Below are positions 27,746 through 38,242 of a DNA stretch of 64,000 bases, one piece after another; position 1 is the first letter of the stretch; each line of letters starts with the position of its first letter. The DNA comes from Clostridiales bacterium DTU070 (GTDB taxonomy: Bacteria; Bacillota; Clostridia; DSM-8532). The DNA is taken from the NCBI GenBank assembly GCA_001513105.1, contig LFSH01000070.1:1-64000 (forward strand), written 5' to 3'. The notes beneath the pieces are model-generated. The model did no database searches, had not been told where the DNA came from, and worked only from the letters and a program-made list of their open reading frames with translations. The position numbers and the translations under genes were made by a program.

Positions 27746-27901
27746 TTGAAATATACTGATTTAAAAGAGTACCTGGGGAAAAAACCTTATTGTTTCAAAA
27801 AAAGCAAGGAAAAACAGAGGGAATTCGATCGAAAGGTGGCAACAACCGAAGGAAGACCCATTATTTTTGCATACCATGATAAAGATTATGAAAACAATTA
27901 A
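27746..27901 (+). CDS. Small hypothetical protein, 51 aa
   Basis: A 51-residue basic protein starting KYTDLKEYLGKKPYCFKKSK after the initiator and ending KDYENN. The TTG start is supported by GGAGATGA 11 bases upstream; no ATG is placed so well. It is followed five bases later by a strong bidirectional terminator. I do not recognise the family. A sigma-K-like promoter upstream and the small, lysine-rich composition suggest a sporulation role (inference). Confidence 0.6.
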   Translation: MKYTDLKEYLGKKPYCFKKSKEKQREFDRKVATTEGRPIIFAYHDKDYENN

Positions 27902-27905
27902 GCGG

Positions 27906-27976
27906 GAAAAAAATGACTCCTTCATACGCTTTGCCGGTTGTTACGCAGCGAACCGTTAAGGAGTCATCTTTTTTTC
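27906..27976. terminator. Bidirectional terminator
   Basis: ATGACTCCTT (27913-27922) pairs exactly with AAGGAGTCAT (27958-27967), with T or A runs of seven on both sides, so it can stop the small plus-strand gene and the convergent lipoprotein gene. Confidence 0.85.
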
Positions 27977-27995
27977 CTTATGATGCAAAACTGTT

Positions 27996-29213
27996 TTAAT
28001 CCGGTTGTTGTTCTTTCAAAAAAGCATCGGGATTATATTTATTGTTTGCGTCCCAAAAAATCCACTGCTCATACCCTGCGTCATAAACTGCCTGTATTTG
28101 CTGCCTGTACTGTTCGGCAGCATACGTCTGATGTGCTTCTGCCGGAAGCCAGCTTGCAGTGTATGCCTGGAGATACGGCCTTATATCAGCCCTGTATTCT
28201 TCCACCTTTGAAAGCCTGTCTTTAGCCATCAGAAGCGTGTTATAAACCACTGCATACGGCTCGAGATCCGGGTTCGGAAATTTTATGCCGTTCACAATCT
28301 GTCCCCGTGCATACAGCGAAGGATAGGTCATTGGCGAAATATAATCCAGCTCCTTGCCAATCAGTTCGAGATACTGGCCGATATCCTCGCGATCACCGGG
28401 GCTTACGCACACAATTCCGAATATATCGGCCGAAAGGGTCACATCGGGCATTTCGCTTCTTGCATAGGCAAGAAAACCGTTAATAACTTCATGTTTTACA
28501 AAATCGGTTTCTCCGAAATCCATTCTGCTCCGGGTTCCATCCGGGAAACGAACATAATCGAACTGGATTTCATCAAAACCAAGTTTCACGGCTTCCTTCG
28601 CAATATCAACTATATACTTCCAGTTGCGTTCATCGCACGGATTCAGCCATGTCATGTCATTATTGTTTTTCTCTTCACGCCATAATCCGCCGTTTATATC
28701 CTTAACAGCCCGATCGGAGTTCTTCTTTGAAAACGCGGGATCCCTGAAACATACAAGCCTGCCGATAACATAAATATCCTTTTCGTGGAGCTTTTCAATG
28801 AGCTGTTTCGGATCATATTTCTTCAAAAAAGTACCTGCTTCAACCACTTCCGTGACCTTTGATTCATAGCTGACAATGCCGTCATCGTTCTTAATGTCTA
28901 TGACCATGGCATTAAGTTCGGTCTCTTCAATAAGATTTATATAATAATCCATTCTCTCCCTGTTTCCGGCGGACCATCCCGTAAGATACAGCCCTTTAAC
29001 CTTTACCTTTTCGGGAACAGGGGTCGGAGTAACGACAGGTTCAGGTGTCGGTGTGGGAGAGCCTGGTGCGGCTGTTGGCTCCGGTGTTGCGGTAATTTGC
29101 GGATTTGGTGTCGGAGTCGGGCTGTTCTGTGCCGATTCGAATTTGCAGCCCACAAACAGTGAAATGACAATAAAACAAATACTCAGCAGCAAAAGATTTT
29201 TGTAACCTCTCAT
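27996..29213 (-). CDS. Lipoprotein of the putative glycoside hydrolase family (DUF4015/PF13200)
   Basis: 405 aa. A signal peptide ends in the lipobox LFVGC (Cys about residue 23), so it is a membrane-anchored lipoprotein. A Pro/Thr-rich linker with TPTP repeats covers residues 31-70, then comes a TIM-barrel-like domain with VKGLYLTGWSAG, FDEIQFDYVRFPDG and ADIFGIV, the hallmarks of the PF13200 putative glycoside hydrolases. Catalytic acids may include the Asp in QFDYVRFPD. The substrate is unknown; a cell-wall or plant-glycan role is plausible. The gene is monocistronic. Confidence 0.87.
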   Translation of the reverse strand: MRGYKNLLLLSICFIVISLFVGCKFESAQNSPTPTPNPQITATPEPTAAPGSPTPTPEPVVTPTPVPEKVKVKGLYLTGWSAGNRERMDYYINLIEETELNAMVIDIKNDDGIVSYESKVTEVVEAGTFLKKYDPKQLIEKLHEKDIYVIGRLVCFRDPAFSKKNSDRAVKDINGGLWREEKNNNDMTWLNPCDERNWKYIVDIAKEAVKLGFDEIQFDYVRFPDGTRSRMDFGETDFVKHEVINGFLAYARSEMPDVTLSADIFGIVCVSPGDREDIGQYLELIGKELDYISPMTYPSLYARGQIVNGIKFPNPDLEPYAVVYNTLLMAKDRLSKVEEYRADIRPYLQAYTASWLPAEAHQTYAAEQYRQQIQAVYDAGYEQWIFWDANNKYNPDAFLKEQQPD

Positions 29214-29422
29214 TTTAATCCCCCTAGTTTTTCATTAGTAAAAAACAAACCTTTATTATTTTTCCCGCGACAAAGCGACATTTTTCAGGTATTTTTTCGC
29301 TTCTTATATATTATACTACAACGGGATGAGAAATGAGTACCTGTTTAGATAATTTTTTATGGAATTTTCCACAGTGTGAACTTATGAGCAGATCTTAACC
29401 CGTTTGTTCGACAGACCCGGAA

Positions 29423-30304
29423 TTATTCTTCCGGCTCCTCCTGTCTTTCCCACCTTCCTGAGGATCCGCACGGCAGAACCAGTCCCGTTGATGCAGTCGG
29501 CAGACCTATTTCATCGCTGTATGCATGTCCTCCGAACCTTTTTGTCAATGTAAGATTCAAAATATTCGTAACAACGCTTGGAGCAAGACCGGTTGTATAT
29601 GAGTTTATAAGGAAAAACAGCGGGTCAGGGCTTAGAATATCCATACAAATTTCCACCAGTCCGAAAAGCTCGTCCTCTATTTTCCACAGCTCACCGTTAG
29701 GGCCTCTTCCATATGAAGGAGGATCCATTATAATTGCCTCGTACATCTTTCCGCGGCGTTTCTCCCTGCGTACAAACTTCACCACATCGTCGGTTATGAA
29801 CCTGACAGGCCTGTCGCTGAGCCCCGACAGGGCAATGTTCTCTTTTGCCCTTGTTACCATACCCTTTGCCGCATCAACATGACAGACTTCTGCTCCTGCA
29901 TATGCACAAGCCACAGTGGCTCCGCCCGTGTACGCAAAAAGATTCAGAACCCGAACCTGCTTTGATGCCGACTTTATCTTTTTTATCATCCATTCCCAGT
30001 TTACGGCCTGTTCCGGGAATAACCCGGTGTGCTTGAAACCGGTAGGTTCTACATAAAACGAAAGATTTTCATAGCTTATAACCCATCTTTCGGGAAGTTT
30101 CCTCTTAAATTCCCAGCTTCCCCCGCCGCTTTTGCTTCTGTGGTAGTGTGCATCCGCCCTTTCCCAGGCTTTTTCATCGCCGCTTTTTGGCCATATGACC
30201 TGCGGGTCAGGCCGTCTTAAAATGTATCTGCCCCATCTTTCAAGTTTTTCTCCGTTTCCCGTATCTATAAGCTCATAATCTTTCCACTTGTCAGCAAGCA
30301 GCAT
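29423..30304 (-). CDS. Class I SAM methyltransferase (RlmI/RlmK-like)
   Basis: 293 aa. The SAM-binding motif I is VLNLFAYTGGATVACAYAGA, and the catalytic motif IV is MDPPSYGRG, as in 23S rRNA m5C/m7G methyltransferases of the RlmI/RlmL group. The N-terminal PUA domain of RlmI is absent; instead there is a 100-residue beta-rich region. The likely target is rRNA, but the exact base cannot be told. The end is a short acidic tail (EEPEE). It stands alone; the 208-bp gap before the lipoprotein gene shows nothing recognisable beyond AT-rich sequence. Confidence 0.82.
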   Translation of the reverse strand: MLLADKWKDYELIDTGNGEKLERWGRYILRRPDPQVIWPKSGDEKAWERADAHYHRSKSGGGSWEFKRKLPERWVISYENLSFYVEPTGFKHTGLFPEQAVNWEWMIKKIKSASKQVRVLNLFAYTGGATVACAYAGAEVCHVDAAKGMVTRAKENIALSGLSDRPVRFITDDVVKFVRREKRRGKMYEAIIMDPPSYGRGPNGELWKIEDELFGLVEICMDILSPDPLFFLINSYTTGLAPSVVTNILNLTLTKRFGGHAYSDEIGLPTASTGLVLPCGSSGRWERQEEPEE

Positions 30305-30458
30305 GAGTTAATGCCCTCCATTCAAATTTCCGTCTAATTTTATCACAGCGCAATGAAAAATAAAAGACGGTCTTACTCAATACAAATATTTATTATGTCC
30401 GGAGAGATAATAAGAAGTATACGGAAAAATCTATAAAACACTGAAAAGGAGGATCGGT

Positions 30459-30626
30459 ATGGGTGAGAACAGGAAAAAGCAGACCTTTATGCAAAAACCA
30501 ATTGAAAGGCACGACACCGCTTCATGGGCCGATGCAAAGGAAACAGAGCCGGTAACCGGTGTTATCATACCAAAGGAAACGGGTGTAATAAACGCCAAGG
30601 AATATGTTGATCAGAACCAGAAGTAA
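30459..30626 (+). CDS. Small DUF3787-type spore surface protein
   Basis: 55 aa, polar, starting MGENRKKQTFMQKPIERHDT. The stretch PIERHDTASWADAKETEPV and the end AKEYVDQNQK fit the DUF3787 family (CDIF630_02480-type spore surface proteins), as I recall it. The start is ATG with AAAGGAGGA eight bases upstream. It is monocistronic and followed by a hairpin. It is probably expressed in sporulation, though no clear sporulation sigma site was seen. Confidence 0.78.
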   Translation: MGENRKKQTFMQKPIERHDTASWADAKETEPVTGVIIPKETGVINAKEYVDQNQK

Positions 30627-30666
30627 ACCGCTTCGGTTCTTGCTCGCCTGCGGTGAAGCCGGTTTT
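30626..30666 (+). terminator. Terminator of the DUF3787 gene
   Basis: AACCGCTTC pairs with GAAGCCGGTT, with one bulged C, followed by TTTT. The stem begins within the stop codon. The gap to the nifJ terminator holds no other recognised element. Confidence 0.5.
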
Positions 30667-30791
30667 CCCTCCTTTGAGCCGTTGCCCCGGAAAAAGGCTT
30701 GTCCCTCATGGTACCAACCCCAGCCTGTAATTTATATAGTTTAATGCCGGCATTTATTCTGCGGGCCGGTTCGGGCTATGAAACAGGTAAT

Positions 30792-30822
30792 TTAAAAGGC
30801 GTCTTCACAGGGACGCCTTTAA
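30792..30822 (-). terminator. Terminator of nifJ
   Basis: AAAGGCGTC (30795-30803) pairs exactly with GACGCCTTT (30812-30820) around an eight-base loop; the minus strand continues into TTTTAAA. It lies 14 bp after the nifJ stop. Confidence 0.85.
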
Positions 30823-30835
30823 TTGGTATTACCCG

Positions 30836-33800
30836 TTAATACTGCATTTCTGCCAGCCGTTTATACGCCTCGTATCTTTCCCTTGCATGTTTTTCCGCCT
30901 GTTCAAACAAATCTTCGGCAATGTCCGGGAATACGGTTGCAAGCTGTGAGTATCGTACTTCCCCGCGCAAAAACTCCCTGAAATCCTTGCCGGGTTCCTT
31001 TGAATCAAGAATAAACGGGTTTTTCCCCTGTTCCCTCAGAATCGGATTATAGCGGTACAGGTGCCAGTAACCGCATTCGACTGCTTTCTTTTCTTCTGCA
31101 ATACTTGTTCCCATCCCGGTTTTAATGCCGTGATTTATGCATGGCGAATAGGCGATTACAAGTGAAGGTCCCTTGTAGTTCTCAGCCTCGACCAGTGCCT
31201 TTATCGTGTGATTCATGTTCGCACCCATGGCTATCTGGGCTACATACACATAACCATAGCTCATTGCCATCATTCCAAGGTCCTTTTTCCTGATTCTCTT
31301 GCCGGCTGCCGCAAATTTCGCCACTGCCGCCGTCGGTGTTGCCTTTGAAGACTGGCCTCCCGTATTCGAATATACTTCGGTATCCAGCACAAGCAGATTC
31401 ACATCATCTCCTGCAGAAAGTACCTGGTCCACTCCTCCGAAGCCTATGTCATAGGCCCAGCCGTCACCTCCGATAATCCACTGGGACGGTTTGACAAGAT
31501 AGTCTTTCAGCAGAAGAATCTGCTTTAATATCGAATCGCCGGGGTTCTCTTTCAAAATCTCAATAACCTTTTCCGAAGCCTTCTTGGACTCCTCTCCGTC
31601 ATCGAAACTGTCAATCCATTTTTGGAACACATCCCTGGCCCTGTCTGAAATACCTGTTTTCATTGCCTCTTTCATCAAGTCGGCTATTTTTTCCCGCAGC
31701 TGTTTTACTGCAAGGAACATGCCGTAGCCGTATTCGGCATTATCCTCAAACAGTGAGTTCCCCCACGCCGGTCCTTTTCCGTAAGCATTAACGGTATAAG
31801 GTATCGACGGCGCGCTTGCACTGTATATGGATGAACAGCCCGTAGCATTTGCAATAAGCATCCTGTCACCGAACAGCTGGGTAAGAAGCCTGACATACGG
31901 TGTTTCACCGCAGCCCGGACAGGCACCGTTGAACTCAAACAGCGGCCGTACAAACTGGCTGCCTTTCAGCATCTTTTTGTCCATCACGTCTTTTTCGGCA
32001 ACAGTCAGGCTGAACTCATAGTTTTCAGATTCCATCATTATTTCCTGTTCTGCATCCTTCATAATCAATGCTTTGCCCGGTGCAGGACATACTTCTGCAC
32101 ATACACCGCAGCCAGTACAATCCATCGGGCTTACCTGGATCCTGTACCTGTACCGTTCAAGCCCTTTCCCCTTAGCATCAAGGGTTTTGAAAGTATCGGG
32201 CGCACTTTTTTCTTCTTCACTGTCAAGTAAAACCGGCCTTATAACGGCATGGGGACACACAAAGGAACACTGGTTGCACTGGATACATTTATCAATCTGC
32301 CATTCGGGCACAAGAACAGCTATGCCGCGTTTTTCATATTTTGTTGTGCCTACCGGAAAACTGCCGTCCTCCATGCCGATAAAAGCACTGACAGGAAGTT
32401 CATCTCCTTCATGCCTTGCCATCGGCCTTTGAATTCTTTTAACAAAATCAGGTTCGTCTTTTTCCGGCATTTCCTCATCCCGGGCATCCTTCCATTCTGC
32501 CGGAACATTAACCCTTATTAAGGCCTTAAGTGATCTGTCTATGGCTTCCTTATTCATGTCAACTATTTTCTGTCCCTTTTTCCCATAAGCAGTTTCAACC
32601 GATTCCTTTAAATATCGTATTGCATCTTCGGCAGGAATGATATCGGTCAGCCTGAAGAAAACACTCTGCATTACCATGTTTATGCGGTTTCCAAGCCCCG
32701 TTTCCCGGGCAATTTTAATTGCGTTTATAATATAAAAGTTAATGTCATTGTCGGCTATATATCTTTTTATTGACGCCGGAAGTTTTTCTTCCAGTTCCTC
32801 CTCGCTCCACTGGCAGTTCAGGACAAATGTCCCCTTCCTCTTAAGTCCTTTCAGAAGGTCAAAATGATTTACAAAAGAAGGATTGTGACATGCAATATAA
32901 TCAGCATTATAGACAAGGTAAGACGACCGGATGGGTTTTGGACCAAACCTGAGATGAGACACCGTCGAGCCTCCGGATTTTTTGCTGTCGTAGGAAAAGT
33001 ATCCCTGGGCGTACAGGTCGGTGTTATCACCTATTATTTTAATGGCTGTCTTGTTTGCGCCTACGGTACCGTCAGAACCAAGCCCCCAGAACTTGCAGCT
33101 TACCGTGCCTTCAGGGGTTGTGTCGATAATCTCTCCTTCTTCAAGGGACGTGTATGTCACATCATCCACAATACCAATTGTAAACCTGTCTTTAGGATTT
33201 TCCTTTTTCAGGTTATCAAAGACAGCAATAATCTGTGATGGCCTTGTATCCTTTGAGCCCAGCCCGTAACGCCCTCCAACAACCTGTATATCCAGATGAT
33301 TTTTGAATATGAAATCTACCACATCCAGGTATAGCGGTTCGCCTGGTGCACCCGGCTCTTTCGTTCTGTCGAGCACCGCTATTTTCTTAACTGACTTCGG
33401 CAGAACCTCAAGCAGATAATCATGGGAGAACGGCCTGTACAAATGAACCCTTACTGAGCCAACGCGCTCGCCCTTTTCGATAAGATAGTCCACCACTTCA
33501 TCGATGCAGTCGCAGACCGAGCCCATTGCAACAATTACATATTCTGCGTCAGGGTGACCGTAATAATTGAATGACCTGTAATCCCTTCCGGTAATCCTGT
33601 TTATTTCTTTCATATATTCGTTAACAATACCAGGTACAGCGTTATAAAACGGGTTTGATACCTCCCTGTTCTGAAAGAAAATATCGGGGTTCTGTGCAGT
33701 ACCGCGGACCACAGGGCGATTGGGGTTCAGTGATCTTTCGCGGAATTTATGAACTGCATCGAAATCCACCAGTTTTTTCAGTTCCTCGTATTCAAGCACC

Positions 33801-34351
33801 TCAATTTTCTGCTGCTCGTGGGACGTTCTGAACCCGTCGAAGAAATGAAGGAAAGGCACCCTCGACTTTATCGCGCTAAGATGCGCAACTGCGCCCAAAT
33901 CCATAACTTCCTGCACATTTGACGATGCCAGTAGTGCAAACCCAGTCTGACGACATGACATCACGTCCTGATGATTACCAAAAATTGACAGCGCATGACT
34001 GGCAATTGCCCTTGCAGACACGTGAAACACTCCGGGAAGAAGCTCACCTGCAATTTTAAACATATTCGGTATCATCAACAGCAGTCCCTGGGATGCTGTA
34101 TATGTTGTGGTCAGTGCACCCGCAGCAAGCGATCCGTGTACAACACCTGCAGCACCTGCCTCGGACTGCATCTCTATAACTTTCACCGGCTGATCAAACA
34201 TGTTTTTCCTGCCATGGGCCGACCACTCATCCACCAGTTCGGCCATCGGTGAAGAAGGAGTTATCGGATAAATACCCGCAACCTCGGTGAAAAAGTAGGA
34301 TGCATATGCTGCAGCGGTGTTCCCGTCCATTGTTTTCATTTTCTTTGGCAT
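30836..34351 (-). CDS. nifJ: Pyruvate:ferredoxin (flavodoxin) oxidoreductase
   Basis: 1171 aa single-chain PFOR that turns pyruvate and CoA into acetyl-CoA, CO2 and reduced ferredoxin. The N-terminal domain starts with the YPITPSSPMAE motif. Two 4Fe-4S ferredoxin motifs are visible (CIQCNQCSFVCPHA and CTGCGVCAEVCPAP), a third cluster is held by Cys in NGACPGCGETPY, and the thiamine-diphosphate site is GDGWAYDIGFGG. The ATG at 34351 is chosen because GGAGA lies nine bases upstream. The gene is monocistronic and marks a strict anaerobe. Confidence 0.97.
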   Translation of the reverse strand: MPKKMKTMDGNTAAAYASYFFTEVAGIYPITPSSPMAELVDEWSAHGRKNMFDQPVKVIEMQSEAGAAGVVHGSLAAGALTTTYTASQGLLLMIPNMFKIAGELLPGVFHVSARAIASHALSIFGNHQDVMSCRQTGFALLASSNVQEVMDLGAVAHLSAIKSRVPFLHFFDGFRTSHEQQKIEVLEYEELKKLVDFDAVHKFRERSLNPNRPVVRGTAQNPDIFFQNREVSNPFYNAVPGIVNEYMKEINRITGRDYRSFNYYGHPDAEYVIVAMGSVCDCIDEVVDYLIEKGERVGSVRVHLYRPFSHDYLLEVLPKSVKKIAVLDRTKEPGAPGEPLYLDVVDFIFKNHLDIQVVGGRYGLGSKDTRPSQIIAVFDNLKKENPKDRFTIGIVDDVTYTSLEEGEIIDTTPEGTVSCKFWGLGSDGTVGANKTAIKIIGDNTDLYAQGYFSYDSKKSGGSTVSHLRFGPKPIRSSYLVYNADYIACHNPSFVNHFDLLKGLKRKGTFVLNCQWSEEELEEKLPASIKRYIADNDINFYIINAIKIARETGLGNRINMVMQSVFFRLTDIIPAEDAIRYLKESVETAYGKKGQKIVDMNKEAIDRSLKALIRVNVPAEWKDARDEEMPEKDEPDFVKRIQRPMARHEGDELPVSAFIGMEDGSFPVGTTKYEKRGIAVLVPEWQIDKCIQCNQCSFVCPHAVIRPVLLDSEEEKSAPDTFKTLDAKGKGLERYRYRIQVSPMDCTGCGVCAEVCPAPGKALIMKDAEQEIMMESENYEFSLTVAEKDVMDKKMLKGSQFVRPLFEFNGACPGCGETPYVRLLTQLFGDRMLIANATGCSSIYSASAPSIPYTVNAYGKGPAWGNSLFEDNAEYGYGMFLAVKQLREKIADLMKEAMKTGISDRARDVFQKWIDSFDDGEESKKASEKVIEILKENPGDSILKQILLLKDYLVKPSQWIIGGDGWAYDIGFGGVDQVLSAGDDVNLLVLDTEVYSNTGGQSSKATPTAAVAKFAAAGKRIRKKDLGMMAMSYGYVYVAQIAMGANMNHTIKALVEAENYKGPSLVIAYSPCINHGIKTGMGTSIAEEKKAVECGYWHLYRYNPILREQGKNPFILDSKEPGKDFREFLRGEVRYSQLATVFPDIAEDLFEQAEKHARERYEAYKRLAEMQY

Positions 34352-34477
34352 TTTCATCATTCTCCAAATGTATTTACGTGTTTATATTGCTCTCCGTATC
34401 CTGATTTTAGTCATGGAACATGCCCGGTTTTAAACAGGAACGGGCAAAACAGGCAGAAAAATTTTTGATCAAAACTA

Positions 34478-34506
34478 TTGAGATTTTTTCAGTTATGGCT
34501 TATAAT
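34478..34506 (+). promoter_or_regulatory. Promoter of tRNA-Pro
   Basis: TTGAGA (34478-34483), 17-bp spacer, TATAAT (34501-34506), 15 bp before the tRNA. Confidence 0.8.
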
Positions 34507-34521
34507 ACTTAATGTCGCTGT

Positions 34522-34599
34522 CGGGGTGTAGCTCAGTTTGGTATGAGTGCTTGCTTGGGGTGCAAGAGGTCGCTGGTTCAAATCCAGTCACTCCGACCA
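34522..34599 (+). tRNA. tRNA-Pro (GGG anticodon)
   Basis: 78 nt cloverleaf with encoded CCA. The acceptor arms CGGGGTG and CACTCCG pair (one G-U). The anticodon stem CTTGC/GCAAG encloses the loop TTGGGGT, giving GGG. The T-arm contains GGTTCAAATCC. Its promoter and terminator are adjacent, so it is a single transcription unit. Confidence 0.95.
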
Positions 34600-34601
34600 G
34601 G

Positions 34602-34639
34602 AAAACCGCTGAAATGGTGCAGTTTCAGCGGTTTTTTTA
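34602..34639 (+). terminator. Terminator of tRNA-Pro
   Basis: AAACCGCTGAAA pairs exactly with TTTCAGCGGTTT around an eight-base loop and runs into seven T, three bases after the tRNA CCA. Confidence 0.92.
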
Positions 34640-34786
34640 TTTCACGTCTGAGCCCTATTCACTACCGGATGCAAAAACCCGTTTTATTTCTTTCCGCAAC
34701 GCTAAAAACGCCCTTTTATTGTTATTGGCAAACATGTGAAAAGCAAAAGCATGCATGTCTTTGATAAGTCTTTTTATCTCTAATAT

Positions 34787-34799
34787 TTCACATTGTGAA
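34787..34799. promoter_or_regulatory. Palindrome upstream of the coat-type genes
   Basis: TTCACA-T-TGTGAA is a perfect 13-bp palindrome, extended by partly matching AT flanks. It lies about 60 bp before the start at 34859. A sigma-G-like TGAATA-N17-AAAACTA overlaps its right arm (34795 onward). No binding protein is assigned. Confidence 0.35.
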
Positions 34800-34858
34800 T
34801 AATATTTGTTATTTTATCAAAACTAAATAGCGACATTGATAAAGAAAGGAGCATGACT

Positions 34859-35047
34859 ATGAATCAGCAGATTAATGAATTGGAACTGCAGAATCTGCGT
34901 CATATGATTGGAGCCCACGATACATGTATAAAAAAACTTGAGACTTACGTGCAACAGTGCCAGGATCCGCAGCTTAAACAGATGCTGCAGAAAGATGCAA
35001 ATGACGCAAAGGCCAACAAGCAAAAACTCATGTCATTTTTACAGTAA
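34859..35047 (+). CDS. Small spore-coat-like protein
   Basis: 62 aa, helical, rich in Q, K, N and L (LELQNLRHMIGAHDTCIKKL). It looks like the short CotF-related coat proteins that occur as pairs in clostridia. The ATG at 34859 is preferred to that at 34853 because AAAGGAG lies eight bases upstream. It is 12 bp before the next coat-type gene and co-transcribed with it. Assembly in the spore coat is inferred. Confidence 0.72.
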   Translation: MNQQINELELQNLRHMIGAHDTCIKKLETYVQQCQDPQLKQMLQKDANDAKANKQKLMSFLQ

Positions 35048-35059
35048 GGAGATGATAGT

Positions 35060-35341
35060 ATGATGACCGAAAAGGACATGGTCAATGACTACCTTAACTC
35101 ACTGAAAAGCAGTTTAACCGGTTATGCCAATGTTATATCCGAATGCAGCAATCTTCAGTTAAGACAAACCTTCAAGCAAATGCGCGATCAGGACGAAGAA
35201 CGCCAGTTACGACTTGCTCAATACGCCATTCAGAAGGGATACTACCAGCCCGCGCAACAGGCCCAGCCAAACCAGATACAGCAGGTATTTTCCCAGTTAC
35301 AGAGCGGTGGACAACAGCAACAGCAGGGTATGCAGCAATAA
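35060..35341 (+). CDS. CotF-family spore coat protein
   Basis: 93 aa. The helical core (MVNDYLNSLKSSLTGYANVI, ECSNLQLRQTFKQMRDQDE) fits the CotF family, whose core packs as a ferritin-like helix bundle. The C-terminus is a Gln-rich tail (SGGQQQQQGMQQ), common in coat proteins and a possible transglutaminase substrate (inference). The start is ATG after AAGGAG. Confidence 0.8.
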   Translation: MMTEKDMVNDYLNSLKSSLTGYANVISECSNLQLRQTFKQMRDQDEERQLRLAQYAIQKGYYQPAQQAQPNQIQQVFSQLQSGGQQQQQGMQQ

Positions 35342-35365
35342 TATTATTCGCGTTGAGTACCGGAA

Positions 35366-35390
35366 AAGGCAGGGTTCTACTCCCTGCCTT
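35366..35390. terminator. Shared terminator between coat genes and cysK
   Basis: AAGGCAGGG (35366-35374) pairs exactly with CCCTGCCTT (35382-35390). The minus side continues in four T, favouring cysK; the plus side lacks a T run but may still stop or stabilise the coat transcript. Confidence 0.65.
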
Positions 35391-35433
35391 ACTGAACAAT
35401 GGTTTAAACTGACAAACTCTTAGGTATTCTCAG

Positions 35434-36363
35434 CTAATCAAACAAACCGGCGGAATAATAACGCTCGGCAGTATCGGGAAGAATGACAACGATGTTTTTT
35501 CCCTTGTTCTCCGGCCTTTTAGCTGCCTGTGCTGCAGCAAAAACAGCAGCCCCGGCGGAAATTCCCACCAACAGGCCTTCACTGGCGGCCAGTTTTGCTG
35601 ATGTCTCATAGGCTTCTTCATTCTTAACCTTGATTACTTCGTCAATAATATCGGTATTCAAAACCTTCGGTACAAAACCTGCTCCAATTCCCTGGATCTT
35701 GTGAGGACCTCTCATACCTCCGGACAATACTGCAGAATCAGCCGGTTCCACGGCTATAACCCTGACATTTTCTGATCTGCTCTTTAAAACTTCGCCAACA
35801 CCCGTTAATGTTCCTCCGGTTCCTACACCCGCCACGAATATGTCAACATTACCCTCGGTATCGCGCCAGATCTCCTCAGCCGTTGTTTTCCGGTGAATCC
35901 TGGGATTTGCAGGATTTTCAAACTGCTGAGGTATAAATGAATTCGGTATTTCCGATGCCAGTTCACTGGCTTTTTTAATGGCTCCGGCCATACCTTCCTG
36001 TGCAGGGGTAAGAATCAGCTCTGCTCCCAATGCTTTCATAAGGTTTCTTCGCTCAATGCTGAAATTCTCCGGAAGCGTAATAATCAGGCGATACCCTTTT
36101 ACAGCGGCAACCAGCGCCAGTGCAACACCGGTGTTCCCGCTTGTGGGCTCAATGATAACAGTATCCTTGTTTATCAGGCCTTTTTCCTCGGCATCCCGGA
36201 TCATAGCCAGACCTGTGCGGTCCTTAACGCTGCCTCCCGGATTAAAATACTCAAGTTTTGCAATAACCCTTGCATCCAGTCCTTCCGCCCTGCAGTAGTT
36301 CGCCAGCTCAAGCATGGGTGTGTTTCCTATCAGCTCTGTTAAATTCCTTGCAATTCCAGCCAT
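35434..36363 (-). CDS. cysK: Cysteine synthase (O-acetylserine sulfhydrylase)
   Basis: 309 aa PLP enzyme that joins sulfide to O-acetylserine. The PLP lysine is in [12 protein letters not shown], the phosphate/substrate loop is [11 protein letters not shown], and the [14 protein letters not shown] glycine loop is present. The start is ATG after AGAGGTG. It is last in the sulfur operon, 84 bp after metY. No serine acetyltransferase gene is in the window. Confidence 0.95.
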   Translation of the reverse strand: MAGIARNLTELIGNTPMLELANYCRAEGLDARVIAKLEYFNPGGSVKDRTGLAMIRDAEEKGLINKDTVIIEPTSGNTGVALALVAAVKGYRLIITLPENFSIERRNLMKALGAELILTPAQEGMAGAIKKASELASEIPNSFIPQQFENPANPRIHRKTTAEEIWRDTEGNVDIFVAGVGTGGTLTGVGEVLKSRSENVRVIAVEPADSAVLSGGMRGPHKIQGIGAGFVPKVLNTDIIDEVIKVKNEEAYETSAKLAASEGLLVGISAGAAVFAAAQAAKRPENKGKNIVVILPDTAERYYSAGLFD

Positions 36364-36447
36364 GCACTCACCTCTGAAATAATTGTATCACATAGATTCT
36401 ATCAGACTGTGGTGCATATATGCAAACCTTTTATTTTTTTACACGGG

Positions 36448-37764
<1,317 letters not shown>

Positions 37765-37783
37765 TCAGACACCTGAGATGGAA

Positions 37784-38224
37784 TTATATATAATACATAA
37801 CGGCATCAAGACCGTTCAGTCTTTTGTAATCATTTGCAAGATCCTCAAGTGTGATGGAGTCAACCATTTCGTTGAGGCATTCATCCATCCTGTCCCATAC
37901 CACGTCTTTCAGGCATGCCTGGATAAGATTCCTGCATTCCGGGCTGTCAAACTCAATAACCGACAATTGGCCTTCAAGGGCCCGAAGTATGCTTCCGGCA
38001 TGGATTTTTGACGGTTCATCGGCCAATGCATATCCACCCTGGGCACCCTTTACGCTTTTGACAAGGCCTGCTTTTTTCAGAACCGAAAAGACCTGTTCGA
38101 GATAAATAACCGATATCATCTGCCGTTCCGCTATACTGCCCAATGCTACATGTTCACCGCCTGAAAAGACTGCCAGATCAACCATCGCCCTAAGACCATA
38201 CCGGCCTTTGGTCGAAATTTTCAT
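37784..38224 (-). CDS. Rrf2-family regulator, copy 1 (CymR-like)
   Basis: 146 aa winged-helix repressor. The N-terminus MKISTKGRYGLRAMVDLAVF and the recognition region KSVKGAQGGYALA are typical of Rrf2. It has only two cysteines (PECRNLIQAC), not the three-Cys cluster of IscR, so it is closer to CymR, which senses cysteine via CysK. It lies between the second Rrf2 gene and metY in the sulfur operon, with a strong AGGAGG site. Confidence 0.88.
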   Translation of the reverse strand: MKISTKGRYGLRAMVDLAVFSGGEHVALGSIAERQMISVIYLEQVFSVLKKAGLVKSVKGAQGGYALADEPSKIHAGSILRALEGQLSVIEFDSPECRNLIQACLKDVVWDRMDECLNEMVDSITLEDLANDYKRLNGLDAVMYYI

Positions 38225-38242
38225 AGTGCCTTCCTCCTGGTT

